A stretch of DNA of 64,000 bases. It comes from Coriaria nepalensis. Its lineage: Eukaryota; Streptophyta; Magnoliopsida; Cucurbitales; Coriariaceae. The notes below the pieces were generated by a model. The model saw nothing but the letters and a program-made list of their open reading frames with translations. It was not told the origin of the DNA and searched no databases. Both the position numbers and the translations under genes were made by a program. Numbering within the stretch: position 1 is the stretch's first letter; each line of letters begins with the position of its first letter. Location: positions 20,851,209 through 20,915,208 of the forward strand of contig CP114482.1 of the NCBI GenBank assembly GCA_027186245.1. The letters are read 5' to 3'. Shown piece by piece: positions 40,576 through 53,759 of this stretch.

Positions 40576-41847
40576 TGCTAAAATTATGCATTGCTGTCTT
40601 CAATAGATTAATTACAAGTTACGTAAGAAGATAATGTTTGAAGGGCAAAAATAGAATTCGCTCGAATTAATTTAGAATGATTTAATGACTAGAAGAGACT
40701 CAATGACATGACTTTAAGGCTAAACAAATGCATTGTTGCCTTCAATAGATCAACTGCAAGTTACGCACGAAAGTCATATTTAAAGGCAGAATTTCGTTCG
40801 AAGTGATTTAGAATGATTTACTGACAAAAAGAGACGCAAAAATATGACTTTAAGGCTAAAAAAATGCATAGTTGCCGTCAATAGATCAATTGCAAGTTAT
40901 GCATGAAAGTCGCGTTTTAAATGCAAAAGGAGAATTGGTTCGAAGTGCGTTGAAACAATTTAATGATTGAAAAGACTGAGTCATATGCTTTTTAACGCTA
41001 AAATTATGCACTATTCTCTTCAATAGATTAATTACAAGTTACGTAAGAAAATAATGTTTGACGGGCAAATATTGAATTCGTTCGAATTAATTTAGAATGA
41101 TTTAATGACTAGAAGAGACTCAATGACATGACTTTAAGGCTAAACAAATACATTGTTGCCTTGAATAGATCAACTGCAAGTTACGCACGAAAGTCATGTT
41201 TAAAGGCCGAATTTCGTTCGAAGTGATTTAGAATGATTTACTGACAAAAAGAGACGCAAAAATATGACTTTAAGGCTAAAAAAATGCATAGTTGCCATCA
41301 ATAGATCAATTGCAAGTTATGCATGAAAGTCGCGTTCTAAATGCAAAAAGAGAATTGGTTCGAAGTGCCTTCAAACAATTTAATGATTGAAAAGACTGAG
41401 TGATATGCTTTTTAATGCTAAAATTATGCATTGTTGTCTTCAATAGATTAATTACAAGTTATGTAAGAAAATAATTTTTGAAGGGCAAAAATTGAATTCG
41501 TTCGAATTAATTCAGAATGATTTAATGACTAGAAGTGACTCAATGACATGACTTTAAGGCTAAACAAATGCATTGTTGCCTTCAATAGATCAACTGCAAG
41601 TTACGCACGAAAGTCATGTTTAAAGGCCGAATTTCGTTCGAAGTGATTTAGAATGATTTACAGACTAAAAGAGACGCAAAAATATGAATTTAAGGCTATA
41701 CAAATGCATAGTTGCCATCAATAGATCAATTACAAGTTATGCATGAAAGTCGCGTTCTAAATGCAAAAAGAGAATTCGTTCGAAGTGCCTTCAAACAATT
41801 TAATGATTGAAAAGACTGAGTCATATGCTTTTTAACGATAAAATAAT

Positions 41848-44800
41848 GCATTGTTGTCTTCAATAGATTAATTACAAGTTATGTAAGAAAATAATGTTTG
41901 AAGGGCAAAAATAGAATTCACTCGAATTAATTTAGAATGATTTAATGACTAGAAGGGACTCAATGACATGACTTTAAGGCTAAACTAATGCATTGTTGCC
42001 TTCAATTGATCAACTGCAAGTTACGCACGAAAGTCATGTTTAAAGGCCGAATTTCGTTTGAAGTGATTTAGAATGATTTACGGACAAAAAGAGACGCAAA
42101 AATATGACTTTAAGGCTAAAAAAATGCGTAGTTGCCATCAATAGATCAATTGCAAGTTATGCATGAAAGTCGCGTTTTGAATGCAATAGGAGAATTGGTT
42201 CGAAGTGCGTTCAAACAATTTAATGATTGAAAAGACTGAGTGATATGCTTTTTAATGCTAAAATTATGCATTGTTGTCTTCAATAGATTAATTACAAGTT
42301 ACGTAAGAAAATAATGTTTGAAGGGCAAAAATAGAATTCGTTCGAATTAATTTAGAATGATTTAATGACTAGAAGAGACTCAATGACATGACTTTAAGGC
42401 TAAACAAATGCATTGTTGCCTTCAATAGATCAATTGCAAGTTACGCACGAAAGTCATGTTTAAAGGCCGAATTTCGTTCGAAGTGATTTATAATGATTTA
42501 CTGACTAAAAGAGACGCAAAAATATGACTTTAAGGCTAAAAAAATGCATAGTTGCCATCAATAGATCAATTGCAAGTTATGCATGAAAGTCGCGTTTTAA
42601 ATGCAAAAGGAGAATTGGTTCGAAGTGCGTTCAAACAATTTAATGATTGAAAAGACTGAGTGATGTGCTTTTTAATGCTAAAATTATGCATTGTTCTCTT
42701 CAATAGATTAATTACAAGTTACGTAAGAAAATAATGTTTGAAGGGCAAAAATGGAATTCGTTCGAATTAATTTAGAATTATTTAATGACTAGAAGTGACT
42801 CAATGACATGACTTTAAGGCTAAACTAATGCATTGTTGGCTTGAATAGATCAACTGCAAGTTATGCACGAAAGTCATGTTTAAGGGCCGAATTTCGTTCG
42901 AAGTGATTTATAATGATTTAGTGACTAAAAGAGACGCAAAAATATGATTTTAAGGATAAAAAAATGCATAGTTGCCATCAATAGATCAATTACAAGTTAT
43001 GCATGAAAGTCGCGTTCTAAATGCAAAAAGAAAATTGGTTCGAAGTGCCTTCAAACAATTTAATGATTGAAAAGACTGAGTCAAATGGTTTTTAACGCTA
43101 AAATAATGCATTGTTGTCTTCAATAGATTAATTAAAAGTTATGCAAGAAAATAATGTTTGAAGGGCAAAAATAGAATTCGTTCGAATTAATTTAGAATGA
43201 TTTAATGACTAGAAGTGACTCAATGACATGACTTTAAGGCTAAACAAATGCATTGTTGCCTTCAATAGATCAACTGCAAGTTACGCACGAAAGTCATGTT
43301 TAAAGGCCGAATTTCGTTCGAAGTGATTTAGAATGATTTACTGACTAAAAGAGACGCAAAAATATGACTTTAAGGCTAAAAAAATGCATAGTTGCCATCA
43401 ATAGATCAATTGCAAGTTATGCATGAAAGTCGCGTTTTCAATGCAAAAGAAGAATTGGTTCGAAGTGCGTTCAAAAAATTTAATGATTGAAAAGACTGAG
43501 TGATATGCTTTTTAACGCTAAAATAATGCATCGTTGTCTTCAATAGATTAATTACAAGTTCTGTACGAAAATAATTTTTGAAGGGCAAAAATAGAATTCG
43601 TTCCAATTAATTTAGAATGATTTAATGACTAGAAGAGACTCAATGACATGACTTTAAGCCTAAACTAATGCATTGTTGCCTTGAATAGATCAAGTGCAAG
43701 TTATGCACGAAAGTCATGTTTAAAGGCCGAATTTCGTTCGAAGTGATTTATAATGATTTACTGACTAAGAGAGACACAAAAATATGACTTTAAGGCTAAA
43801 AAAATGCATAGTTGCCATCAATAGATCAATTGCAAGTTATGCATGAAAGTCGCGTTTTGAATGCAAAAGGAGAATTGGTTCGAAGTGCGTTCAAACAATT
43901 TAATGATTGAAAAGACTGAGTGATATGCTTTTTAATGCTAAAATTATGCATTTTTGTCTTCAATAGATTAATTACAAGTTATGTAAGAAAGTAATGTTTG
44001 AAGGGCAAAAATAGAATTCCCTCGAATTAATTTAGAATGATTTAATGACTAGAAGGGACTCAATGACATGACTTTAAGGCTAAACTAATGCATTGTTGCC
44101 TTCAATAGATCAACTGCAAGTTACGCACGAAAGTCATGTTTAAAGGCCGAATTTCGTTTGAAGTGATTTAGAATGATTTACGGACAAAAAGAGACGCAAA
44201 AATATGACTTTAAGGCTAAAAAAATGCATAGTTGCCATCAATAGATCAATTGCGAGTTATGCATGAAAGTCGCGTTTTGAATGCAAAAGGAGAATTGGTT
44301 CGAAGTGCGTTCAAACAATTTAATGATTGAAAAGACTGAGTGATATGCTTTTTAATGCTAAAATTATGCATTGTTGTCTTCAATAGATTAATTACAAGTT
44401 ACGTAAGAAAATAATGTTTGAAGGGCAAAAATAGAATTCGTTCGAATTAATTTAGAATGATTTAATGACTAGAAGAGACTCAATGACATGACTTTAAGGC
44501 TAAACAAATGCATTGTTGCCTTCAATAGATCAACTGCAAGTTACGCACGAAAGTCATATTTAAAGGCCGAATTTCGTTCGAAGTGATTTAGAATGATTTA
44601 CTGACAAAAAGAGACGCAAAAATACGACTTTAAGGGTAAAAAAATGCATAGTTGCCATCAATAGATCAATTGCAAGTTATGCATGAAAGTCGCGTTTTAA
44701 ATGCAAAAGGAGAATTAGTTCGAAGTGCGTTCAAACAATTTAATGATTGAAAAGACTGAGTGATGTGCTTTTTAATGCTAAAATTATGCATTGTTGTCTT

Positions 44801-45627
44801 CAATAGATTAATTACAAGTTACGTAAGAAAATAATGTTGGAAGGGCAAAAATTGAATTCGTTCGAATTAATTTAGAATGATTTAATGACTAGAACAGACT
44901 CAATGACATGACTTTAAGGCTAAACAAATGCATTGTTGCCTTCAATAGATCAACTGCAAGTTACGCACGAAAGTCATGTTTAAAGGCCGAATTTCGTTCG
45001 AAGTGATTTAGAATCATTTAATGACTAGAAGAGACTCAATGACATGACTTTAAGGCTAAACAAATGCATAGTTGCCATCAATAGATCAATTACAAGTTAT
45101 ACATGAAAGTCGCGTTCTAAATGCAAAAAGAAAATTGGTTCGAAGTGCCTTCAAACAATTTAATGATTGAAAAGACTGAGTCATATGCTTTTTAACGCTA
45201 AAATAATGCATTGTTGTCTTCAATAGATTAATTACAAGTTATGTAAGAAAATAATGTTTGAAGGGCAAAAATAGAATTCGTTCGAATTAATTTAGAATGA
45301 TTTAATGACTAGAAGTGACGCAATGACATGACTTTAAGGCTAAACAAATGCATTGTTGCCTTCAATAGATCAACTGCAAGTTACGCACGAAAGTCATATT
45401 TAATGGCCGAATTTCGTTCGAAGTGATTTAGAATGATTTACTGACAAAAAGAGACGCAAAAATATGACTTTAAGGCTAAAAAAATGCATAGTTGCCATCA
45501 ATAGATCAATTGCAAGTTATGCATGAAAGTCGCTTTCTAAATGCAAAAAGAGAATTGGTTCGAAGTGCCTTCAAACAATTTAATGATTGAAAAGACTGAG
45601 TCATATGCTTTTTAACGCTAAAATAAT
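41848..45627. repeat. Diverse stretch of trimer units
   Basis: Nine 420-bp units with many local variants: GAATTCACTCG, AGAAGGGACTC, GCGTAGTTGCC, ATGCAATAGG, TAATGATTTAGTGAC, CTTGAATAG, GTTCTGTACG and GAATTCCCTCG. It contains one B/A hybrid monomer (44,930-45,065). The segment of about 43,430-44,155 recurs at about 46,780-47,505. Confidence 0.75.
44930..45065. repeat. B/A hybrid monomer followed directly by C
   Basis: Begins as B and, after GATTTAGAATCATTTA, continues with the A tail (ATGACTAGAAGAGACTC, GGCTAAACAAAT), then joins C at GCATAGTTGCC. Length is 136 bp and the unit stays 420 bp. It has the same left junction as the tetramers but lacks the following B. Confidence 0.85.
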
Positions 45628-46039
45628 GGATTGTTGTCTTCAAGAGATTAATTACAAGTTATGTAAGAAAATAATGTTTGAAGGGCAAAAATTGAATTCG
45701 TTCGTATTAATTTAGAATGATTTAATGACTAGAAGTGACTCAATGACATGACTTTAAGGCTAAACTAATGCATTGTTGCCTTGAATAGATCAACTGCAAG
45801 TTATGCACGAAAGTCATGTTTAAAGGCCGAATTTCGTTCGAAGTGATTTATAATGATTTACTAACTAAAAGAGACGCAAAAATAAGGCTAAAAAAATGCA
45901 TAGTTGCCATCAATAGATCAATTGCAAGTTATGCATGAAAGTCGCGTTTTAAATGCAAAAGGAGAATTGGTTCGAAGTGCGTTCAAACAATTTAATGATT
46001 GAAAAGACTGAGTGATGTGCTTTTTAATGCTAAAATTAT
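45628..46039. repeat. 412-bp unit with an 8-bp deletion
   Basis: In the B tail near 45,883-45,886, GCAAAAATATGACTTTAAGG has become GCAAAAATAAGG, removing eight bases. It is the only indel larger than one base, apart from the two extra monomers, in the whole window. The ATA/TAA context suggests slippage across short direct repeats. Confidence 0.85.
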
Positions 46040-47441
46040 GCATTGTTCTCTTCAATAGATTAATTACAAGTTACGTAAGAAAATAATGTTTGAAGGGCAA
46101 AAATAGAATTCGTTCGAATTAATTTAGAATGATTTAATGACTAGAAGTGACTCAATGACATGACTTTAAGGCTAAACTAATGCATTGTTGCCTTGAATAG
46201 ATCAACTGCAAGGTATGCACGAAAGTCATGTTTAAGGGCCGAATTTTGTTCGAAGTGATTTATAATGATTTACTGACTAAAAGAGACGCAAAAATATGAC
46301 TTTAAGGCTAAAAAAATGCATAGTTGCCATCAATAGATCAATTGCAAGTTATGCATGAAAGTCGCGTTCTAAATGCAAAAGGAGAATTGGTTCGAAGTGC
46401 GTTCAAACAATTTAATGATTGAAAAGACTGAGTGATATGCTTTTTAATGCTAAAATTATGCATTGTTGTCTTCAATAGATTAATTACAAGTTATGTAAGA
46501 AAGTAATGTTTGAAGGGCAAAAATAGAATTCCCTCGAATTAATTTAGAATGATTTAATAACTAGAAGGGACTCAATGACATGACTTTAAGGCTAAACTAA
46601 TGCATTGTTGCCTTCAATAGATCAACTGCAAGTTACGCACGAAAGTCATGTTTAAAGGCCGAATTTCGTTTGAAGTGATTTAGAATGATTTACGGACAAA
46701 AAGCGACGCAAAAATATGACTTTAAGGCTAAAAAAATGCATAGTTGCCATCAATAGATCAATTGCAAGTTATGCATGAAAGTCGCATTTTCAATGCAAAA
46801 GAAGAATTGGTACGAAGTGCGTTCAAAAAATTTAATGATTGAAAAGACTGAGTGATATGCTTTTTAACGCTAAAATAACGCATCGTTGTCTTCAATAGAT
46901 TAATTACAAGTTCTGTACGAAAATAATTTTTGAAGGGCAAAAATAGAATTCGTTCCAATTAATTTAGAATGATTTAATGACTAGAAGAGACTCAATGACA
47001 TGACTTGAAGCCTAAACTAATGCATTGTTGCCTTGAATAGATCAAGTGCAAGTTATGCACGAAAGTCATGTTTAAAGGCTGAATTTCGTTCGAAGTGATT
47101 TAGAATCATTTACTGACTAAGAGAGACGCAAAAATATGACTTTAAGGCTAAAAAAATGCATAGTTGCCATCAATAGATCAATTGCAAGTTATGCATGAAA
47201 GTCGCGTTTTGAATGCAAAAGGAGAATTGGTTCGAAGTGCGTTCAAACAATTTAATGATTGAAAAGACTGAGTGATATGCTTTTTAATGCTAAAATTATG
47301 CATTGTTGTCTTCAATAGATTAATTACAAGTTATGTAAGAAAGTAATGTTTGAAGGGCAAAAATAGAATTCCCTCGAATTAATTTAGAATGATTTAATGA
47401 CTAGAAGGGACTCAATGACATGACTTTAAGGCTAAACTAAT

Positions 47442-47577
47442 GCATTGTTGCCTTCAATAGATCAACTGCAAGTTACGCACGAAAGTCATGTTTAAAGGCC
47501 GAATTTCGTTCGAAGTGATTTAGAATGATTTAATGACTAGAAGAGACTCAATGACATGACTTTAAGGCTAAACAAAT
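47442..47577. repeat. B/A hybrid monomer followed directly by C
   Basis: Same composition as 44,930-45,065. The C that follows has the rare GTTATACATGAAAG, as does the C after the first hybrid, so the two come from one event spread by duplication. Confidence 0.85.
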
Positions 47578-48281
47578 GCATAGTTGCCATCAATAGATCA
47601 ATTACAAGTTATACATGAAAGTCGCGTTCTAAATGCAAAAAGAGAATTGGTTCGAAGTGCCTTCAAACAATTTAATGATTGAAAAGACTGAGTCATATGC
47701 TTTTTAACGCTAAAATAATGCATTGTTGTCTTCAATAGATTAATTACAAGTTATGTAAGAAAATAATGTTTGAAGGGCAAAAATTGAATATGTTCGAATT
47801 AATTTAGAATGATTTAATGACTAGAAGTGACTCAATGACATGACTTTAAGGCTAAACAAATGCATTGTTGTCTTCAATAGATCAACTGCAAGTTACGCAA
47901 AAAAGTCATGTTTAAAGGCCGAATTTCGTTCGAAGTGATTTAGAATGATTTACTGACAAAAAGAGACCCAAAAATATGACTTTAAGGCTAAAAAAATGCA
48001 TAGTTGCCATCAGTAGATCAATTACAAGTTATGCATGAAAGTCGCGTTCTAAATGCAAAAAGAAAATTGGTTCGAAGTGCCTTCAAACAATTTAATGATT
48101 GAAAAGACTGAGTCATATGCTTTTTAACGCTAAAATAATGCATTGTTGTCTTCAATAGATTAATTAAAAGTTATGCAAGAAAATAATGTTTGAAGGGCAA
48201 AAATTGAATTCGTTCGAATTAATTTAGAATGATTTAATGACTAGAAGTGACTTAATGACATGACTTTAAGGCTAAACTAAT

Positions 48282-48416
48282 GCATTGTTGCCTTCAATAG
48301 ATCAACTGCAAGTTACGCACGAAAGTCATGTTTGAAGGCCGAATTTCGTAGAAGTGATTTAGAATGATTTAATGACTAGAAGAGACTCAATGACATGACT
48401 TTAAGGCTAAACAAAT
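48282..48416. repeat. B/A hybrid monomer followed directly by C (135 bp)
   Basis: Same junction as the other hybrids, with one extra base lost near 48,350. The next C has the ordinary GTTATGCATGAAAG, so this copy has diverged or was partly converted. Confidence 0.8.
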
Positions 48417-48558
48417 GCATAGTTGCCATCAATAGATCAATTACAAGTTATGCATGAAAGTCGCGTTCTAAATGCAAAAAGAAAATTGGTTCGAAGTGCC
48501 TTCAAACAATTTAATGATTGAAAAGACTGAGTCATATGCTTTTTAACGCTAAAATAAT

Positions 48559-49874
48559 GCATTGCTGTCTTCAATAGATTAATTACAAGTTATGTAAGAA
48601 AATAATGTTTGAAGGGCAAAAATAGAATTCGTTCGAATTAATTTAGAATGATTTAATGACTAGAAGTGACGCAATGACATGACTTTAAGGCTAAACAAAT
48701 GCATTGTTGCCTTCAATAGATCAACTGCAAGTTACGCACGAAAGTCATATTTAAAGGCCGAATTTCGTTCGAAGTGATTTAGAATGATTTACTGACAAAA
48801 AGAGACGCATAAATATGACTTTAAGGCTAAAAAAATGCATAGTTGCCATCAATAGATCAATTGCAAGTTATGCATGAAAGTCGCTTTCTAAATGCAAAAA
48901 GAGAATTCGTTCGAAGTGCCTTCAAACAATTTAATGATTGAAAAGACTGAGTCATATGCTTTTTAACGCTAAAATAATGGATTGTTGTCTTCAATAGATT
49001 AATTACAAGTTACGTAAGAAAATAATGTTTGAAGGGCAAAAATAGAATTCGTTCGAATTAATTTAGAATGATTTAAAGACTAGAAGCGACTCAATGACAT
49101 GACTTTAAGGCTAAACTAATGCATTGTTGCCTTCAATAGATCAACTGCAAGTTACGCACGAAATTCATGTTTAAAGGTTGAATTTCGTTTGAAGTGATTT
49201 AGAATGATTTACTGACTAAGAGAGACGCAAAAATATGACTTTAAGGCTAAAAAAATGCATAGTTGCCATCAATAGATCAATTGCAAGTTATGCATGAAAT
49301 TCGCGTTTTAAATGCAAAAGGAGAATTGGTTCGAAGTGCGTTCAAACAATTTAATGATTGAAAAGACTGAGTGATGTGCTGTTTAATGCTAAAATTATGC
49401 ACTGTTCTCTTCAATAGATTAATTACAAGTTACGTAAGAAAATAATGTTTGAAGGGCAAAAATTGAATTCGTTCGAATTAATTTAGAATGATTTAATGAC
49501 TAGAAGAGACTCAATGACATGACTTTAAGCCGAAACAAATGCATTGTTGCCTTCGATAGATCAACTGCAAGTTATGCACGAAAGTCATGTTTAAAGGCTG
49601 AATTTCGTTCGAAGTGATTTAGAATGATTTACAGACTAAAAGAGACGCAAAAATATGACTTTATGGATCAAAAAATGCATAGTTTCCATCAATAGATCAA
49701 TTACAAGTTATGCATGAAAGTCACGTTCTAAATGCAAAAGGAGAATTGGTTCGAAGTGCGTTCAAACAATTTAATGATTGAAAAGACTGAGTGATATGCT
49801 TTTTAATGCTAAAATAATGCATTGTTCTCTTTAATAGATTAATTACAAGTTACGTAAGAAAATAATGTTTGAAG
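48559..49874. repeat. Transition into the right domain
   Basis: Ordinary 420-bp units in which right-domain markers appear (AGAAGCGACTC near 49,083, GAAATTCATG, GTGATGTGCTGTTTAATGC with GCACTGTTCTC near 49,370-49,410, AAGCCGAAACAAATGC). The segment of about 49,201-49,550 is repeated at 58,021-58,370 (offset 8,820). Confidence 0.75.
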
Positions 49875-52800
49875 GGCAAAAATAGAATTCGTTCGAATTA
49901 ATTTAGAATGATTTAATGACTAGAAGCGACTCAATGACATGACTTTAAGGCTAAACTAATGCATTGTTGCCTTCAATAGATCAACTGCAAGTTACGCACG
50001 AAAGTCATGTTTAAAAGTTGAATTTCGTTTGAAGTGATTTAGAATGATTTACTGACTAAAAGAGACGCAAAAATATGACTTTAAGGATAAAAAAATGCAT
50101 AATTTCCATCAATAGATCAATTACAAGTTATGCATGAAAGTCACGTTCTAAATGCAAAAAGAGAATTGGTTCGATGTGCCTTCAAACAATTTAATGATTG
50201 AAAAGACTGAGTGATATGCTTTTTAATGCTAAAATAATGCATTGTTGTCTTCAATAGATTAATTACAAGTTATGTAAGAAAATAATGTTTGAAGGGCAAA
50301 AATAGAATTCGCTCGAATTAATTTAGAATGATTTAATGACTAGAAGAGACTCAATGACATGAATTTAAGGCTAAACTAATGCATTGTTGCCTTCAATAGA
50401 TCAACTGTAAGTTACGCACGAAAGTCATGTTTAAAGGCCGAATTTCCTTTGAAGTGATTTAGAATGATTTACTGACTAAAAGAGACGCAAAAATATGACT
50501 TTAAGGCTAAAAAAATGCATAGTTGCCATCACTAGATCAATTGCAAGTTATGCATGAAAGTCGCGTTCTAAATGCAAAAAGAGAATTGGTTCGAAGTGCC
50601 TTCCAACAATTTAATGATTGAAAAGACTGAGTGATGTGCTTTTTAATGCTAAAATTATGCATTGTTATCTTCAATAGATTAATTACAAGTTACGTAAGAA
50701 AATAATGTTTGAAGGGCAAAAATAGAATTCGTTCGAATTAATTTAGAATGATTTAATGACTAGAAGCGACTCAATGACATGACTTTAAGGCTAAACTAAT
50801 GCATTGTTGCCTTCAATAGATCAACTGCAAGTTACGCACGAAATTCATGTTTAAAGGTTGAATTTCGTTTGAAGTGATTTAGAATGATTTACTGACTAAA
50901 AGAGACGCAAAAATATGACTTTAAGGATAAAAAAATGCATAGTTTCCATCAGTAGATCAATTACAAGTTATGCATGAAAGTCACGTTCTAAATGCATTAG
51001 GAGAATTGGTTCGAAGTGCGTTCAAACAATTTAATGATTGAAAAGACTGAGTGATGTGCTTTTTAATGCTAAAATTATGCATTGTTCTCTTTAATAGATT
51101 AATTACAAGTTACGTAAGAAAATAATGTTTGAAGGGCAAAAATAGAATTCGTTCTAATTAATTTAGAATGATTTAATGACTAGAAGTGACTCAATGACAT
51201 GACTTTAAGGCTAAACAAATGCATTGTTGCCTTCAATAGATCAACTGCAAGTTACGCACGAAAGTCATGTTTAAAGGCCGAATTTCGTTCGAAGTGATTT
51301 AGAATGATTTACTGACTAAAACAGACGCAAAAATATGACTTTAAGGCTAAAAAAATGCATAGTTGCCATCACTAGATCAATTGCAAGTTATGCATGAAAG
51401 TCGCGTTCTAAATGCAAAAAGAGAATTTGTTCGAAGTGCCTTCAAACAATTTAATGATTGAAAAGACTGAGTGATGTGCTTTTTAATGCTAAAATTATGC
51501 ATTGTTCTCTTCAATAGATTAATTACAAGTTACGTACGAAAATAATGTTTGAAGGGCAAAAATAGAATTCGTTCGAATTAATTTAGAATGATTTAATGAC
51601 TAGAAGCGACTCAATGACATGACTTTAAGGCTAAACTAATGCATTGTTGCCTTCAATAGATCAACTGCAAGTTACGCACGAAAGTCATGTTTAAAGGCCG
51701 AATTTCGTTCGAAGTGATTTAGAATGATTTACTGACTAAAACAGACGCAAAAATATGACTTTAAGGCTAAAAAAATGCATAGTTGCCATCACTAGATCAA
51801 TTGCAAGTTATGCATGAAAGTCGCGTTCTAAATGCAAAAAGAGAATTTGTTCGAAGTGCCTTCAAACAATTTAATGATTGAAAAGACTGAGTGATGTGCT
51901 TTTTAATGCTAAAATTATGCATTGTTCTCTTCAATAGATTAATTACAAGTTACGTAAGAAAATAATGTTTGAAGGGCAAAAATAGAATTCGTTCGAATTA
52001 ATTTAGAATGATTTAATGACTAGAAGCGACTCAATGACATGACTTTAAGGCTAAACTAATGCATTGTTGCCTTCAATAGATCAACTGCAAGTTACGCACG
52101 AAAGTCATGTTTAAAGGCCGAATTTCGTTCGAAGTGATTTAGAATGATTTACTGACTAAAACAGACGCAAAAATATGACTTTAAGGCTAAAAAAATGCAT
52201 AGTTGCCATCACTAGATCAATTGCAAGTTATGCATGAAAGTCGCGTTCTAAATGCAAAAAGAGAATTGGTTCGAAGTGCCTTCAAACAATTTAATGATTG
52301 AAAAGACTGAGTCATGTGCTTTTTAATGCTAAAATTATGCATTGTTCTCTTCAATAGATTAATTACAAGTTATGTAAGAAAATAATGTTTGAAGGGCAAA
52401 AATAGAATTCGTTCGAATGAATTTAGAATGATTTAATGACTAGAACAGACTCAATGACATGACTTTAAGGCTAAACAAATGCATTGCTGCCTTCAATAGA
52501 TCAACTGCAAGTTACGCACGAAAGTCATGTTTAAAGGCCGAATTTCGTTTGAAGTGATTTAGAATGATTTACTGACTAAAAGAGACGCAAAAATATGACT
52601 TTAAGGCTAAAAAAATGCATAGTTGCCATCAATAGATCAATTACAAGTTATCCATGAAAGTCGCGTTCTAAATGTAAAAAGAGAATTGGTTCGAAGTGCC
52701 TTCAAACAATTTAATGATTGAAAAGACTGAGTCATATGCTTTTTAACGCTAAAATTATGCATTGTTATCTTCAATAGATTAATTACAAGTTACGTAAGAA

Positions 52801-53570
52801 AATAATGTTTGAAGGGCAAAAATAGAATTCGTTCGAATTAATTTAGCATGATTTAATGACTAGAAGCGACTCAATGACATGACTTTAAGGCTAAACTAAT
52901 GCATTGTTGCCTTCAATAGATCAACTGCAAGTTACGCACGAAAGTCATGTTTAAAAGTTGAATTTCGTTTGAAGTGATTTAGAATGATTTACTGACTAAA
53001 AGAGACGCAAAAATATGACTTTAAGGATAAAAAAATGCATAGTTTCCATCAGTAGATCAATTACAAGTTATGCATGAAAGTCACGTTCTAAATGCAATAG
53101 GAGAATTGGTTCGAAGTGCGTTCAAACAATTTAATGATTGAAAAGACTGAGTGATGTGCTTTTTAATGCTAAAATTATGCATTGTTCTCTTTAATAGATT
53201 AATTACAAGTTACGTAAGAAAATAATGTTTGAAGGGCAAAAATAGAATTCGTTCGAATTAATTTAGAATGATTTAATGACTAGAAGTGACTCAATGACAT
53301 GACTTTAAGGCTAAACAAATGCATTGTTGCCTTCAATAGATCAACTGCAAGTTACGCACGAAAGTCATGTTTAAAGGCCGAATTTCGTTCGAAGTGATTT
53401 AGAATGATTTACTGACTAAAACAGACGCAAAAATATGACTTTAAGGCTAAAAAAATGCATAGTTGCCATCACTAGATCAATTGCAAGTTATGCATGAAAG
53501 TCGCGTTCTAAATGCAAAAAGAGAATTTGTTCGAAGTGCCTTCAAACAATTTAATGATTGAAAAGACTGA
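49875..53570. repeat. Right-domain ten-unit block, copy R1
   Basis: Matches 54,075-57,770 at offset 4,200 (ten units) with only a handful of differences seen. Ordered markers: CATAATTTCC, GGTTCGATGTGCC, CAACTGTAAG, TTCCAACAATT, AATGCATTAGG, GTTCTAATTAATT, GAATTTGTTCG (twice or more), GTTCGAATGAATT, GCATTGCTGCC, AATGTAAAAAG and AATGCAATAG. Two adjacent units (51,499 and 51,919) are almost identical to each other, a further single-unit duplication inside the block. Confidence 0.9.
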
Positions 53571-53759
53571 GTGATGTGCTTTTTAATGCTAAAATTATGC
53601 ATTGTTATCTTCAATAGATTAATTACAAGTTACGTAAGAAAATAATGTTTGAAGGGCAAAAATAGAATTCGTTCGAATTAATTTAGCATGATTTAATGAC
53701 TAGAAGCGACTCAATGACATGACTTTAAGGCTAAACTAATGCATTGTTGCCTTCAATAG

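Larger units (their letters stand above)
46040..48558. repeat. Diverse units with two B/A hybrid monomers
   Basis: Units at 46,040, 46,460, 46,880, 47,300, 47,720 and 48,140. Hybrids lie at 47,442-47,577 and 48,282-48,416. The 48,140 unit is 419 bp because of a base lost in TTTCGTAGAAGTG near 48,350. The EcoRI site is lost near 47,790 (GAATATGTTCG). Confidence 0.75.

Noticed and set aside
43406..43606. 66-codon reading frame on the minus strand
   Set aside because: It lies wholly in satellite sequence (C into A), starts at TTG rather than ATG, and is open only because this unit lost the usual stops (for example GTTTTCAATG for GTTTTAAATG). No resemblance to a protein family.
46758..46958. Second 66-codon minus-strand frame nearly identical to the one at 43.4 kb
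   Set aside because: It is the same unit variant copied by segmental duplication: 3,352 bp apart, which is eight units minus the 8-bp deletion. Its repetition reflects satellite amplification, not conservation of a protein.
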